A stretch of DNA of 48,419 nucleotides from Flavobacteriales bacterium UBA7690 (GCA_002482775.1 DLGQ01000014.1:1-48419); one strand, 5' to 3'. Shown: positions 7,352 through 16,350, counted from the stretch's first letter. The notes: generated by a model from the letters alone, not told the origin. Made by a program: numbers and translations.

Positions 7352-9331
7352 ATGATCGACCTTCGTGCGCGGCCTTCGCGCGGTGCTTCGTTCGGACTAT
7401 TCTTCTTCTTCGCGTGCTGCTGCGTCGGCGCGAGTGCACAAGACACCAGTGGTCCTTCGCCCGCACGGATCGCATCCCTGCCGGACGACACGTCCAAGGT
7501 CTTCGCGCTAAGCGATCTCTGCTTCGATTACCGGCGCAAGGATGTGGACTCAGCACTTTGGTTCGGCCATAGCGCCTTGGAACTTGCCCGTCAGTTGAAG
7601 TTCCCGAAGGGTGAAGCACAAGCGCTCAACGATCTGGCCATCATCCACATCGATCGCAGCGCTTTCGCTGAGGCTGATAGTGCGCTACACCAAGCGTTGA
7701 AGATCAGGCAGCGCCTTGGTGACCAAGCCGGCATGGGGGCGATCCACAACAAGCTCGGCAACCTCTACCAAGCTCAATTGCGACTGGAAGAAGCACTGGC
7801 CGAGAACCGGGACGCCTTGCGGATATTCCAGCAGATAGGCCCGCCCGCCAAAGAAGCCCTCATCCTGGGCAACATCGCGATCCTCCACTTCAACCTGCGG
7901 CAGTACGAACAAGCGTTGACCATGCACGAAGCAGCGGCGAACGTGCGGGCGCAGATCGGCGATAGCACAGGACTTGCCGAGTCCAAGGGCAATATGGCGA
8001 ACGTGTTGGCAGCCCTTGGCGACACGATGCGTGCATTGCGTTCGTTCGATGAAGCGGCCAGTTATTTCAAGCGACATGAGCTCTGGCGTGAATACGCGGT
8101 GCAGGCCCAGAACGAAGCGGGGATAAGGCTCGCGCGGGGAGAGGCGCAGAAGGCCCTTGCATTGTACACCGAGGCACTTGGGATACGCGAGCAGGCCGAG
8201 GACCGCAAAGCCATCGCTTCGTCATTGGCGGGGGTTGCCGATGCGAACCTCTTCCTGGGCCGGACGAAAGAGGCCCGAAGAACAGCAGCGCGCGCTTTGA
8301 ACATCGCTCGCTCCGTGGGCGCAACGAGTGAAGTGATGCAAGCCTACAAGTTGCTCGCACGCATACACGCGGCGTTGGACCACGCGGACAGCACCCTGAT
8401 CTACCATGAACGTTATGCCACCCTGCGCGATTCGGTCTTCAGTGCCGACATGGGTAAACGGTTGGCCGATCTGCAAGTGCGGTCCGGTCTGGAGAGGAAG
8501 GAACATGAACTGCAACTGCAGCGCGCGGACCTGAGTGTGAAGAACCTGGAGATAGCCGAGCTGGGGAGAAAGGCCGAACGACGGAATTTGTTGTTGGCAT
8601 TGGCCGTGGTCGGCCTTGGAGCAATGGTCTTGACGGCTTTGCTCGTGCTGCAACATCAACGGCGAAAAGCGCGGGCAGCGAAGGATGCCGCGGTGATCGC
8701 CGAGCGTGAATCGGGGCTGAAGGCTATCGTAGAGAACACTGACAAAGAGCGCCAACGGATCGCCGCCGACCTGCACGATGGAGTGGGCCAACTGCTTACC
8801 GGCCTGCACTACCGCATCGAAGCCGCCGCCCAGGACGATCCGCGTTGGAATGGTATGCGGTCGTTGGCCGAAGATGCCAGCCGCGAAGTGCGCGGGATCG
8901 CACACCGCATGATGCCTCGGGCACTGGGAGAAGCAGGGCTGGTCCCCGCTGTTGCCGATATGCTGGATCGCGCGCTGAACGGAACAGGAATGCAACAAAC
9001 CTTTGACCATTTCGGACTGGAGCAGCGCCTTCCCGGGAACATCGAGACCGGTGTGTACCGCATCGCGCAGGAACTGGTGAACAACATCATCAAACACGCG
9101 AAAGCGACCAACGTCCACGTGCAACTGCTGCGCAACAAAGGCATGCTGGTGCTTATCGTGGAGGACGATGGCGTCGGCTTCGATCGCAAGGCCGAACAGG
9201 GTGGACTGGGCATGCAGAACCTGAATGACAGAGCGCGGATCCTGCACGGCCAAGTGCAGATCGAACGCGGATCAGCGCGTGGAACAGTGGCTACGCTTCG
9301 TGTTCCGCTCAACACCAACGAAAGGCCATGA
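7352..9331 (+). CDS. TPR-containing sensor histidine kinase (HisKA_3 type)
   Basis: The product has 659 residues from ATG 7352. A signal peptide (GLFFFFACCCVGASAQD) precedes about seven tetratricopeptide repeats (about residues 50-350) with pairs such as GDQAGMGAIHNKLGNLYQAQ. A short coiled segment and a membrane helix (about 414-436, LLLALAVVGLGAMVLTALLV) follow, then the HisKA_3 dimerisation/phosphoacceptor motif RQRIAADLHDGVGQLL with His475, and a C-terminal HATPase domain with EDDGVGFD and GGLGMQNLNDRA. This periplasmic-TPR architecture is common in Bacteroidota. The stop overlaps the response-regulator start by ATGA, so the two form a two-component pair made from one transcript. A TTG at 7313 would add 13 residues before the signal and is not preferred. 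Confidence 0.92.
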   Translation: MIDLRARPSRGASFGLFFFFACCCVGASAQDTSGPSPARIASLPDDTSKVFALSDLCFDYRRKDVDSALWFGHSALELARQLKFPKGEAQALNDLAIIHIDRSAFAEADSALHQALKIRQRLGDQAGMGAIHNKLGNLYQAQLRLEEALAENRDALRIFQQIGPPAKEALILGNIAILHFNLRQYEQALTMHEAAANVRAQIGDSTGLAESKGNMANVLAALGDTMRALRSFDEAASYFKRHELWREYAVQAQNEAGIRLARGEAQKALALYTEALGIREQAEDRKAIASSLAGVADANLFLGRTKEARRTAARALNIARSVGATSEVMQAYKLLARIHAALDHADSTLIYHERYATLRDSVFSADMGKRLADLQVRSGLERKEHELQLQRADLSVKNLEIAELGRKAERRNLLLALAVVGLGAMVLTALLVLQHQRRKARAAKDAAVIAERESGLKAIVENTDKERQRIAADLHDGVGQLLTGLHYRIEAAAQDDPRWNGMRSLAEDASREVRGIAHRMMPRALGEAGLVPAVADMLDRALNGTGMQQTFDHFGLEQRLPGNIETGVYRIAQELVNNIIKHAKATNVHVQLLRNKGMLVLIVEDDGVGFDRKAEQGGLGMQNLNDRARILHGQVQIERGSARGTVATLRVPLNTNERP

Positions 9332-9969
9332 AGAAGATAAGAGTGGTGCTCTGCGATGATCACCGGATCGTGAACGATGGATTGAAGACGCTCTTGGACG
9401 GAGTGCCCGACATCGAATGCGTAGGAACCGCCACCAACGGGACCGAGGCGCTCTTCCTGCTCGGACATATCCAGGCCGATGTGGTGCTCACCGACCTCGA
9501 CATGCCCGGAATGAACGGATACGAGCTCTCCGAGAGGATCAGCGTGCAGTTCCCCGGAACGCCGGTGCTGGTCCTGAGCATGCATGACGAACCTGCCGTG
9601 GTGGAACGCGCCATCGGAAGTGGAGCGCACGGTTATCTGGTTAAAAGTGCCGGACGGGACGAAGTGTTGCTCGCCATACGTGAGGTGCATGCCGGACGGA
9701 AACATTTCGGAAGTCAGGTGATGCAAGCCTTCATCAACAAGGGCACGGCGGCCGCACAGGGTTCCGAGGTGTTGAAGGACCTTACCGAACGGGAGGTGGA
9801 AGTGTTGGGCGCTTTAGCTGAAGGCTTGGGCAACAAAGAGATCGGCGAACGACTCTTCATCAGCCCGCGCACTGTGGATACCCACCGCACCAACCTGATG
9901 CGCAAACTCGACACCCACAACGTCGCTGGTCTGGTGCGTATCGCCATCAAGGCAGGCCTGGTCAGGTAG
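9328..9969 (+). CDS. NarL/FixJ-type (LuxR HTH) response regulator
   Basis: The product has 213 residues. An N-terminal receiver domain (residues 1-120) carries the acidic pocket in VVLCDDHRIV, the phosphoacceptor Asp56 in LTDLDMPGMNGYEL, the Ser of VLSMHDE and Lys of YLVKSAGRDE. The C-terminal LuxR-type helix-turn-helix (about 150-210) has LTEREVEVLGALAEGLGNKEIGERLFISPRTVDTHRTNLMRKLDTHN. It is overlapped by the upstream TPR histidine kinase and is almost certainly its cognate partner. It acts as a phosphorylation-controlled transcription factor. Targets are unknown; autoregulation through the palindromes near 7282-7324 is possible. Confidence 0.95.
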   Translation: MKKIRVVLCDDHRIVNDGLKTLLDGVPDIECVGTATNGTEALFLLGHIQADVVLTDLDMPGMNGYELSERISVQFPGTPVLVLSMHDEPAVVERAIGSGAHGYLVKSAGRDEVLLAIREVHAGRKHFGSQVMQAFINKGTAAAQGSEVLKDLTEREVEVLGALAEGLGNKEIGERLFISPRTVDTHRTNLMRKLDTHNVAGLVRIAIKAGLVR

Positions 9970-10035
9970 TTGCAGCCATCCAACACCGGCCGAACGATCG
10001 GTCCGGGTTTCCGGCACGATAAGTGCGCTCAAGGC

Positions 10036-10043
10036 TACCTTCG
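10036..10043 (+). promoter_or_regulatory. Candidate -7 box (TACCTTCG) of the thioredoxin-like gene
   Basis: This TAnnTTTG-like box (one C for T) sits 23 nt before the ATG at 10067, in the 97-nt gap after the response regulator. The -33 element is not evident. Confidence 0.45.
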
Positions 10044-10066
10044 TTCCATTCAACACGTAACGCACC

Positions 10067-10705
10067 ATGCTGCTTAAACTCGCTTCCATCGCCGCCATCG
10101 GCGGACTTTCGTTCATGCCTCACGACCCACTCCCGGACCTCGCCATCGGAAGCGCTTTGCCTGCTGCAGATGTCAAGATGAAGGATGTGAGCGGAAAAGA
10201 GATCTCCCTGAAAGAGGCCCAAGGAAATAGCGGCCTGCTCGTGATATTCTCGTGCAACACCTGCCCGTTCGTGGTGGGTAGCGAAGGCAGTGATGGCTGG
10301 GAAGGACGCTATCCGGAGATCGCTGCCTTCAGTCAGCGCCATGGTGTGGGTGTGGTGTTCGTCAACAGCAACGAAGCCAAACGCGATGCGGGCGACAGTT
10401 TCGCGGACATGCAGGCGCGCTACAAGGACAAGAAATACAGCGGTTCCTACGTGCTTGATGCCGGGAACAAAGTGGCCGATGCCTTTGGTGCGCGTACCAC
10501 ACCGCATGTGTTCCTGTTCGACAAGGACCAGAAGCTCGCCTACAAAGGCGCTATCGACGATAACGTGGGCAAGGCTGGCGAGGTGAAGGAGAAGTACCTG
10601 GAGAAGGCCATCGCCTTCATGGTGGAAGGCAAACCCATCGATCCGGCCACCACGCGCAACATCGGTTGCAGCATCAAGCGCGTGGCCGTGGAGCATAAAC
10701 ACTAG
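10067..10705 (+). CDS. Thioredoxin-family protein (AhpC/TSA or redoxin-like) with CNTC motif
   Basis: The product has 212 residues. It has a short hydrophobic N-terminus that may be a signal peptide, then a peroxiredoxin-like fold. The active-site segment VIFSCNTCPFVVG places Cys63 and Cys66 in a CxxC arrangement. A conserved VNSNEAKRDAGDSF segment, the cis-proline strand ARTTPHVFLFD and a short C-terminal AIDDN region are typical of the CNTCPF redoxin subfamily. It probably works as a disulfide reductase or thiol peroxidase, perhaps in the periplasm if the N-terminus is cleaved. It is a single-gene unit, with its own -7 box upstream and a strong hairpin after the stop. Confidence 0.85.
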   Translation: MLLKLASIAAIGGLSFMPHDPLPDLAIGSALPAADVKMKDVSGKEISLKEAQGNSGLLVIFSCNTCPFVVGSEGSDGWEGRYPEIAAFSQRHGVGVVFVNSNEAKRDAGDSFADMQARYKDKKYSGSYVLDAGNKVADAFGARTTPHVFLFDKDQKLAYKGAIDDNVGKAGEVKEKYLEKAIAFMVEGKPIDPATTRNIGCSIKRVAVEHKH

Positions 10706-10716
10706 GATCCACGTGC

Positions 10717-10756
10717 GAACAACGCCGCGTTCCCCTAGGGGAGCGCGGCGTTGTTC
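10717..10756 (+). terminator. Hairpin terminator after the thioredoxin-like gene
   Basis: GAACAACGCCGCG pairs with CGCGGCGTTGTTC across a short CCCCTAGGGG-containing apex. The run downstream (ATTTGTTG) is only weakly T-rich. It lies 11 nt after the stop. Confidence 0.75.
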
Positions 10757-10799
10757 ATTTGTTGAAAACAACATTTCCCACGCGCATGGGTGGGCTGTT

Positions 10800-10814
10800 C
10801 CTTTGTAACAAAGG
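10800..10814. promoter_or_regulatory. Odd-length palindrome overlapping a possible -7 box upstream of purD
   Basis: CCTTTGT-A-ACAAAGG has perfect 7-bp arms around one base. The left arm forms TTCCTTTG, one mismatch from the TAnnTTTG box, 17 nt before the purD ATG at 10823. This arrangement would let a repressor cover the promoter. Confidence 0.4.
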
Positions 10815-10822
10815 CATTGGGA

Positions 10823-12142
10823 ATGAACGTACTCTTGATCGGTGGTGGCGGCAGGGAACATGCGATGGCATGGAAGATCGCGCAGAGCTCCTTGTTGGAT
10901 GAATTGCATGTGTGGCCCGGCAACCCCGGCACCGTGCGCCATGGCCGCAATGTCACCGTGGACCTGAACGACCGCAAGAAGCTGCGCGCGTTCCTGCTGG
11001 AGAAGAAGATCCAGATCGTGGTGGTCGGCCCGGAAGCCCCGCTGGTGGATGGCCTCCACGACGACATCGCGGCCGACACACAATTGGCACACGTCACCGT
11101 GATCGGCCCCAAGAAGGAAGGCGCAAGGCTCGAAGGCAGCAAGGACTTCGCCAAGGAGTTCATGTTCCGCCACAACATCCCCACCGCAGCGCACCGCAGT
11201 TTCGGCAAGGGTGAACTGAAGGAGGCGATCGAGCACATCGAACGTTCCGCACCACCCTACGTGATCAAAGCCGATGGCCTCGCGAGCGGCAAAGGCGTGG
11301 TGATCACCAGCGACAAGAAGGAAGCCGCCAAGACATTGAAGGACATGCTGGAAGGCGGTCGCTTCGGCGCGGCGGGTGAACGTGTGGTGGTGGAGCAGTT
11401 CCTGAAAGGGGTCGAACTATCGGCCTTCCTCATCACCGATGGCGAGTCGTTCAAGATGCTGCCTTCGGCCAAGGATTACAAACGCATCGGCGTGGGCGAT
11501 TCAGGCCCCAACACCGGTGGCATGGGTGCGGTCTCTCCGGCCCCGTTCGCCGACAAGGACTTCATGCAGAAGGTCCACGATCGCGTGGCCGCCCCCACGA
11601 TCCGTGGCCTCAAGAAAGATGGTATCGCCTACAGCGGCTTCCTCTTCATGGGCCTGATGAACGTGAACGGCGAACCTTACGTGATCGAATACAACGTGCG
11701 CCTGGGCGATCCCGAAACACAAGCCATCCTGCCGCGTTTGCGCAGCGATCTGTTGGATCTGTTCGAAGGCATCGCTTCCGGAACGCTGAGCGAACGCCAC
11801 GTGGACGTGGATGATCGTACCGCCGTTACCGTGGTGCTGGCCAGCGAAGGCTACCCCGGCGATTTCACTACCGGCCACCGCATCATCGGTCTGGAACTGG
11901 TGCGCGATGCGTATGTGTTCCAAAGTGGTACCGCCCTCAAAGGCGATGTTCTGGAGACCGCCGGTGGCCGTGTGCTCGCCGTTACCGCCTTCGGCAAGGA
12001 CCTGGAACAGGCGATCCTTTCCGCACAACGCAGTGCAGCGCTTATCGACTTCGAAGGGAAATACCTGCGTACGGATATCGGCCTGGACCTGGTGAAGCAA
12101 CCTTCATCCAAGTCCGCCTCGGCAACACAACCCGTTAAATGA
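10823..12142 (+). CDS. purD: Phosphoribosylamine--glycine ligase (GARS)
   Basis: The product has 439 residues, close to the usual 420-430. The enzyme joins glycine to 5-phosphoribosylamine using ATP in purine synthesis. The N-domain glycine loop MNVLLIGGGGREHAMAWKI, VVVGPEAPLVDGL, the ATP-grasp block PYVIKADGLASGKGVVIT, GGMGAVSP and EYNVRLGDPETQAILP are all present. The start at 10823 is chosen because the family N-terminus begins there. The stop overlaps the convergent small membrane-protein gene by 8 nt. The purQ gene lies just over 1 kb downstream, so this is a small purine-gene neighbourhood of the kind seen in Flavobacteria. Confidence 0.96.
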   Translation: MNVLLIGGGGREHAMAWKIAQSSLLDELHVWPGNPGTVRHGRNVTVDLNDRKKLRAFLLEKKIQIVVVGPEAPLVDGLHDDIAADTQLAHVTVIGPKKEGARLEGSKDFAKEFMFRHNIPTAAHRSFGKGELKEAIEHIERSAPPYVIKADGLASGKGVVITSDKKEAAKTLKDMLEGGRFGAAGERVVVEQFLKGVELSAFLITDGESFKMLPSAKDYKRIGVGDSGPNTGGMGAVSPAPFADKDFMQKVHDRVAAPTIRGLKKDGIAYSGFLFMGLMNVNGEPYVIEYNVRLGDPETQAILPRLRSDLLDLFEGIASGTLSERHVDVDDRTAVTVVLASEGYPGDFTTGHRIIGLELVRDAYVFQSGTALKGDVLETAGGRVLAVTAFGKDLEQAILSAQRSAALIDFEGKYLRTDIGLDLVKQPSSKSASATQPVK

Positions 12143-12314
12143 GGGTGCCGTCCTTGACAGCTTTGCGGTTGTACCGGCCCTGCAACATCAACCAGTAGAC
12201 TAAGCCGAACCCGAGCAAGAGGCTGATCACCGTGACGGGCATCCACCCCATCCAGGAAAGGATCTTGAAGGTTTCCTCTAGAAAGTGGCCGATGGCGAAG
12301 ACGATCTTTTGCAT
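12135..12314 (-). CDS. Small membrane protein, DUF6341-like
   Basis: The predicted protein has 59 residues with one strong membrane helix (about residues 26-46, VTVISLLLGFGLVYWLMLQG) after an amphipathic N-terminus (MQKIVFAIGHFLEETFKILS). A short protein of this kind sits next to purD in many Flavobacteria and is sometimes mislabelled uracil phosphoribosyltransferase; it corresponds to DUF6341. Assignment rests on length, topology and the purD / DUF6427 context. The start at 12314 is preferred because a TATCTTTG -7 box lies 22 nt upstream; a longer reading from 12398 would run through that box. Function unknown. Confidence 0.7.
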   Translation of the reverse strand: MQKIVFAIGHFLEETFKILSWMGWMPVTVISLLLGFGLVYWLMLQGRYNRKAVKDGTLI

Positions 12315-12336
12315 CGTGGATGGTGACTTGACCGGC

Positions 12337-12344
12337 CAAAGATA
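12337..12344 (-). promoter_or_regulatory. Candidate -7 box (TATCTTTG) of the DUF6341-like gene
   Basis: It is an exact match to TAnnTTTG, 22 nt upstream of the chosen ATG at 12314, in the divergent gap with the DUF6427-like gene. Confidence 0.5.
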
Positions 12345-12368
12345 GCTCGCCCCCCGGAACCACCACCG

Positions 12369-13349
12369 ATGTTCGCCAGACTCTTCCGCAGCAACCAACC
12401 AGGCATACTGGTGCTTGTGTTGTTGTTGCTACCTCCCTTGTTCCTCAGGCACTTGTGGGCCGCACCGCCGGATATGCACGCCGGTATGCCCTTGGCCGGG
12501 CTGCTCAACGACCTGTTCTTGGCCGCCCCATGGACCTACGGAGCGCTCGTCCTGTTGGCCATCATGGTGCTTGCGGTCCAGCTCGCCGTGTTCATGAACG
12601 AGACCGAACTGGTGGCCCCCCGCAACCACCTGCCCGCCCTCCTTTTCCCAGTGCTGCTGGCCACCGCTGCACCACCGGGCACCTTCGGGCCGGCCTTGTT
12701 CGGCATGCCATTCCTGCTGTGGGGTATCCGGCGCGCATGGAGCATCTCCAACACCGGCCCCGCACTGGCCGCCTTGTTCGATGCGGGTTTGCTGGTTGGC
12801 TTCGCGGCGATGTTCTTCATCCCCTACGCCTTCCTGCTCGTGGTGGTGTGGGCCTCCATTTCCGTGGTGCGCCCGTTCCAGTGGAGGGAGTACATCGTTC
12901 CCGTGCTTGGCCTGGTGCTGATGTTCTACCTGGCCTGGGGTTTCCTTACCCTCAACGGTATGCACGAATGGCGCCCTTTGCGTACGGTGAGCGTGCCGGA
13001 TGGTCTGCTGCGCAAGCCGGAAAGCGTGTACCGCTGGACGTTGATCGCGCTGCTAGTGCCGATCACCTTGGTGGCGGTGCTCCGCTTCGCCGAACACTAC
13101 GGCCGGGGCGTAGTGCGCGAACAGAACCTTCGCAGTGCATTCATCGCGTTCGGGATCACCCTGGGGATCATCTGCGGTTTCATGCAACTGATCAACAGCC
13201 GCTACCCGGCGGTGCTGGAAGTGGTGCCGCTTTCCATGCTTTTCACCTTCGCGTTCATCGGCACACGCCGGGCTTGGCTGGGCGAAACAGCGGTGGTGGC
13301 GCTACTTGCCATGGCGCTTTGGATGCAATATGGTTCGCCGCTGGTCTAA
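12369..13349 (+). CDS. DUF6427-like polytopic membrane protein
   Basis: The product has 326 residues and about eight to ten membrane helices (for example GILVLVLLLLPPLFL near the start, AFLLVVVWASISVV, VPVLGLVLMFYLAWGF and a C-terminal VVALLAMALWMQYG). It begins MFARLFRSNQPGILV, as in the DUF6427 family of Bacteroidota, where the Lys/Arg-Ser-Asn-x-Pro stretch precedes the first helix. The neighbourhood with purD and the small DUF6341-like gene supports the family call. The biochemical role is not known. It is followed after 42 nt by purQ, which has its own -7 box. Confidence 0.75.
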   Translation: MFARLFRSNQPGILVLVLLLLPPLFLRHLWAAPPDMHAGMPLAGLLNDLFLAAPWTYGALVLLAIMVLAVQLAVFMNETELVAPRNHLPALLFPVLLATAAPPGTFGPALFGMPFLLWGIRRAWSISNTGPALAALFDAGLLVGFAAMFFIPYAFLLVVVWASISVVRPFQWREYIVPVLGLVLMFYLAWGFLTLNGMHEWRPLRTVSVPDGLLRKPESVYRWTLIALLVPITLVAVLRFAEHYGRGVVREQNLRSAFIAFGITLGIICGFMQLINSRYPAVLEVVPLSMLFTFAFIGTRRAWLGETAVVALLAMALWMQYGSPLV

Positions 13350-13353
13350 CGGC

Positions 13354-13361
13354 TACCTTCG
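13354..13361 (+). promoter_or_regulatory. Candidate -7 box (TACCTTCG) of purQ
   Basis: It lies 30 nt before the purQ ATG, directly after the stop of the membrane-protein gene. The -33 element is not evident. Confidence 0.45.
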
Positions 13362-13391
13362 CGCCGCGTTCCACCAGGACGTTCCTGAGCC

Positions 13392-14081
13392 ATGAAATTC
13401 GGTGTCGTCACCTTCCCCGGTTCCAATTGCGATGAGGATATGGTCCATGTGCTCGGCACCATCATGGGCCAGCCCGTGGAACGCCTGTGGCACAAGGATC
13501 ATGACCTGAAAGGGGTGGACATGGTAGTGCTACCCGGTGGCTTCTCCTTCGGCGATTACCTGCGCAGTGGCGCCATTGCGCGCTTCTCGCCGATCATGCA
13601 GGAAGTGGCCGCCCACGCGAAAAAAGGCGGTCTCGTTTTCGGCGTATGCAACGGTTTCCAAGTGCTGTGTGAAGCCGGTCTGGTGCCAGGTGCACTGCTT
13701 CACAACGATGTGCAGAAGTTCGTGGCACGCAACACGTACATCCGCTCCGCCACGCGCAAGACAGCCCTTACGAGCAATGTTCCGGATCGTGCGCTGAAGA
13801 TCCCCATCGCCCATGGCGAAGGCCGTTTCCATGCGGATGCCACCACGTTGAAGGCCTTGAAGGATAACGACCAGATCCTCTTCCGTTACTGCGATGCTGA
13901 GGGGAAGATCACCGATACCGCCAACCCCAACGGGAGCAAGGAGAACATCGCGGGTGTGTGCAACAAAGGCCGCAATGTCTTCGGCATGATGCCCCACCCG
14001 GAGCGTGCTGCCGACGAACGTCTCGGCAATACCGATGGCAAGTCGCTGTTCGAGTCGCTGCTACAGGCGGTGCTGGCCTGA
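13392..14081 (+). CDS. purQ: Phosphoribosylformylglycinamidine synthase subunit PurQ
   Basis: The product has 229 residues, the normal length for the glutaminase subunit of the three-part PurLQS enzyme. It supplies ammonia from glutamine for FGAM synthesis in purine biosynthesis. Class I glutamine amidotransferase signatures are present: the N-terminal FGVVTFPGSNCDEDM, LPGGFSFGDYLRSGAIA, the nucleophile elbow VFGVCNGFQVLCEAG with Cys86, and a C-terminal His/Glu dyad in MMPHPERAAD. No purL or purS is in the window. It converges with the CotH-type gene, with only 2 nt between stops. Confidence 0.96.
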   Translation: MKFGVVTFPGSNCDEDMVHVLGTIMGQPVERLWHKDHDLKGVDMVVLPGGFSFGDYLRSGAIARFSPIMQEVAAHAKKGGLVFGVCNGFQVLCEAGLVPGALLHNDVQKFVARNTYIRSATRKTALTSNVPDRALKIPIAHGEGRFHADATTLKALKDNDQILFRYCDAEGKITDTANPNGSKENIAGVCNKGRNVFGMMPHPERAADERLGNTDGKSLFESLLQAVLA

Positions 14082-14083
14082 TC

Positions 14084-16150
14084 CTACGGAACGCTCGGCC
14101 TGATCATCGGCCTAAGCGAACGCACCTCGGCTGGGTCGATCGCGATCGTGGTACCATCCTCTTCGAAGCCTTTCCAACCGGCCAACTCATGACGGTCGGT
14201 CAACTGGAGATCGATCCGCAGCTGCACTCCCGCAAAGGCGATGACGTCATGTGCGCCGGGCGAAAGCATCATCCCTTCCACGGATAAAGTACCCACTTCC
14301 GTTGCAGGCACATCGATCGTGATCGTCTTCAGTTTGCGGCCCGTGCGCGTCGCGATGTCTTCCATCAAATGTGGCGGGCGTTGAAGGATGAAGTGGCGCA
14401 GTTCGGCGTGGGAAGCCGCAGGGTCCGGGCGTTCCATTTCGCGGTGCCAGCGTTCATGGTCGGCCTGCATTTCTGCGCGGTGGCTCGCGAACAGGCTGTC
14501 CGCTACACGGGTCGCGGCTTCCGGTGAAAGTGCAGTAGCCACCAAGGCCGTCATGCGTGCGAGCAACTTCTGTTGCAGTTCCGGTTGTTGCAGAAGTTGC
14601 GGGATGTACGGCGTTTCTGCCGAGGTGCCGGAAGCCATGCGCTCCACGCTGTTCTCCTCGGCCGGAGCCCAAAGGTCCATGTCGAACATCACCCAGCGCC
14701 ATTTGCCACCGTGCTGACGTGGCCGGTAGAGCCGCACGTTCAGGTCGTGATCCGCGCGGCCGGTGTACAGGTCCAAACACGCGAGATCGATCAAGTTGTC
14801 CAGATCGAAATAACGAGCGAGGGTATCCACCGGAGCCAGTGCCATCAACTTCTCTATCGCCGGTTTGAAGTGTGCATCACTTCCCGAACGGATCACCGCG
14901 GCCGGGCCTTCCAACACATCCACCGCTTCGCTACCGCTGATGTGTTCCAGCCATTGCTTGTCCTTGGGCGGCATCCACCGGTACAACCCCCAGTATTGGC
15001 CATTCAAGTAGAGCGGCATGGGGCGCGAAGGCTGAACATCGACATGCAACGTGTGGCGGGCGGCGATCACTTCCAGGAAACGGTTACGCAGGAACGTGTG
15101 TGCGCCCGCATCGGCACGCAGGATGCCTTCTTGGAAATGCTCGCTCTCGTTCAGGCGCAAGCCTTTCACCGGACTATCATACCGATCGCGCGCATGCAAT
15201 TTGAACGACCGTTTCGCCAAACCGCGCGATCCACTTCCGTGGATGCTGATGCCGATCGGGATGGGTGCGTCCGTTGTGCCGTTGAACTTCACCATGGCCA
15301 AACGTTCCCAGGTGCGTCCTTTCCGGCTGAAGTTCGCCAACGCGCCTTCCACGTTGATGCCGGTGCTGTCATCCGAAAGTCCGGCCTGGTCCATGGCGAT
15401 GGTGATGCCTTCCTGCGGCGCGCCACCGTTATGGTAGGTGGAACAGAACTCCTTGCTCGGCAAGCGGCCTTCAACGAACGCTCGTGCGCGCACAACAAGA
15501 TCGCGCACAACAGGAATGGGACCATCATAAACAAGGCCGTTCAACTGCGTGGGTTCCGTGCCGTCGGTGGTGTAGCGGATCACGGCGCTTTCGTCAGCGA
15601 TCAGCGGTAGGCACACACTGTCGCTTGCCGCAACGTATGCCGTGTCGAAAGCTGGAGGAGCAGTGCGCCCATGCACGGCGATGTCGCCAGGATTCGGCGC
15701 GCCCGGTGTGGCTTGGCTGAAGAAGCTCCACGCCTTGCTGCCATCGCGCAAACGCCCTACGCTGAGGTCTCCCGCCATGGCCGGGTAGGTGAACACGTCC
15801 TGCACCGCAAGGCCGTCCGCAGCGATCAACAACAACGTACCTCCTTTGCGCGGCAACGTGAATCCCGCGTGATCCGGACCGCGGTCCGGAGCACCGTCGA
15901 ACCAGATGATGCGGTGTTCTCCAGGGGCGATGGTCAACGAACCGTCGATCACATGCGTGCGCCCCACTACCGCGAAACGCATCCCCGTTATGTCCACCAC
16001 CGTTGATGTGGGATTGAACAACTCCACCCAATCCGGTGTGCTGCCGTCCAACGCCACGTGGGTCTTGCGGTTCGCCGCCTGCAACTCGTTGATCACAACA
16101 CCGTTCTGCGCGCCCACCAACAGCGGAGCTAATACGAAGGAGAGGAACAT
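14084..16150 (-). CDS. Secreted protein with lamin-tail and CotH kinase-like domains
   Basis: The product has 688 residues. A signal peptide (MFLSFVLAPLLVGAQ) leads into a lamin-tail domain (about 17-150; VVINELQAANRK ... DWVELFNPTS ... GEHRIIWFDG). Next is a chitobiase/beta-hexosaminidase C-terminal-like segment (about 175-240; VIRYTTDGTEPTQ), then a CotH-type region (about 275-560) with GISIHGSGSRGLAKRSFKL, FLRNRFLEVIA, PLYLNGQYWGLYRW and a later FDMDLWAP acidic motif. CotH proteins are atypical protein kinases of the spore coat and other surfaces; the substrate here is unknown. Start 16150 is preferred over a GTG at 16162, because a TACCTTCG box ends only 4 nt from that GTG. Confidence 0.85.
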   Translation of the reverse strand: MFLSFVLAPLLVGAQNGVVINELQAANRKTHVALDGSTPDWVELFNPTSTVVDITGMRFAVVGRTHVIDGSLTIAPGEHRIIWFDGAPDRGPDHAGFTLPRKGGTLLLIAADGLAVQDVFTYPAMAGDLSVGRLRDGSKAWSFFSQATPGAPNPGDIAVHGRTAPPAFDTAYVAASDSVCLPLIADESAVIRYTTDGTEPTQLNGLVYDGPIPVVRDLVVRARAFVEGRLPSKEFCSTYHNGGAPQEGITIAMDQAGLSDDSTGINVEGALANFSRKGRTWERLAMVKFNGTTDAPIPIGISIHGSGSRGLAKRSFKLHARDRYDSPVKGLRLNESEHFQEGILRADAGAHTFLRNRFLEVIAARHTLHVDVQPSRPMPLYLNGQYWGLYRWMPPKDKQWLEHISGSEAVDVLEGPAAVIRSGSDAHFKPAIEKLMALAPVDTLARYFDLDNLIDLACLDLYTGRADHDLNVRLYRPRQHGGKWRWVMFDMDLWAPAEENSVERMASGTSAETPYIPQLLQQPELQQKLLARMTALVATALSPEAATRVADSLFASHRAEMQADHERWHREMERPDPAASHAELRHFILQRPPHLMEDIATRTGRKLKTITIDVPATEVGTLSVEGMMLSPGAHDVIAFAGVQLRIDLQLTDRHELAGWKGFEEDGTTIAIDPAEVRSLRPMIRPSVP

Positions 16151-16166
16151 CAGCCGGAACACGCAC

Positions 16167-16174
16167 CGAAGGTA
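16167..16174 (-). promoter_or_regulatory. Candidate -7 box (TACCTTCG) of the CotH-type gene
   Basis: The minus-strand box lies 16 nt before the ATG at 16150 and helps decide the start codon. Confidence 0.45.
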
Positions 16175-16314
16175 CCCGGCTGCTCAACCGCACTGCGGAA
16201 CTCAGCACAACAAGTCTTCAACGATCAGACCGTGCAGTGTTGAAAGCCCAAGCCTTTATTCTAACATCTAGTGGATGTTCAGGGATCGATACGGAGCACG
16301 GTGCCTCCCGTCCA

Positions 16315-16350
16315 GCATCTGCGAGATCTGCGTCATCTGCGGATGCATTT
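16315..16350. repeat. Short direct repeats of ATCTGCG with flanking GCATC/GATGC arms
   Basis: ATCTGCG occurs three times in about 30 nt within the gap between the CotH-type gene and the 47-residue gene. The block is bounded by GCATC and GATGC. It has the look of a dispersed intergenic repeat; no other copy was found in the window. Confidence 0.35.
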
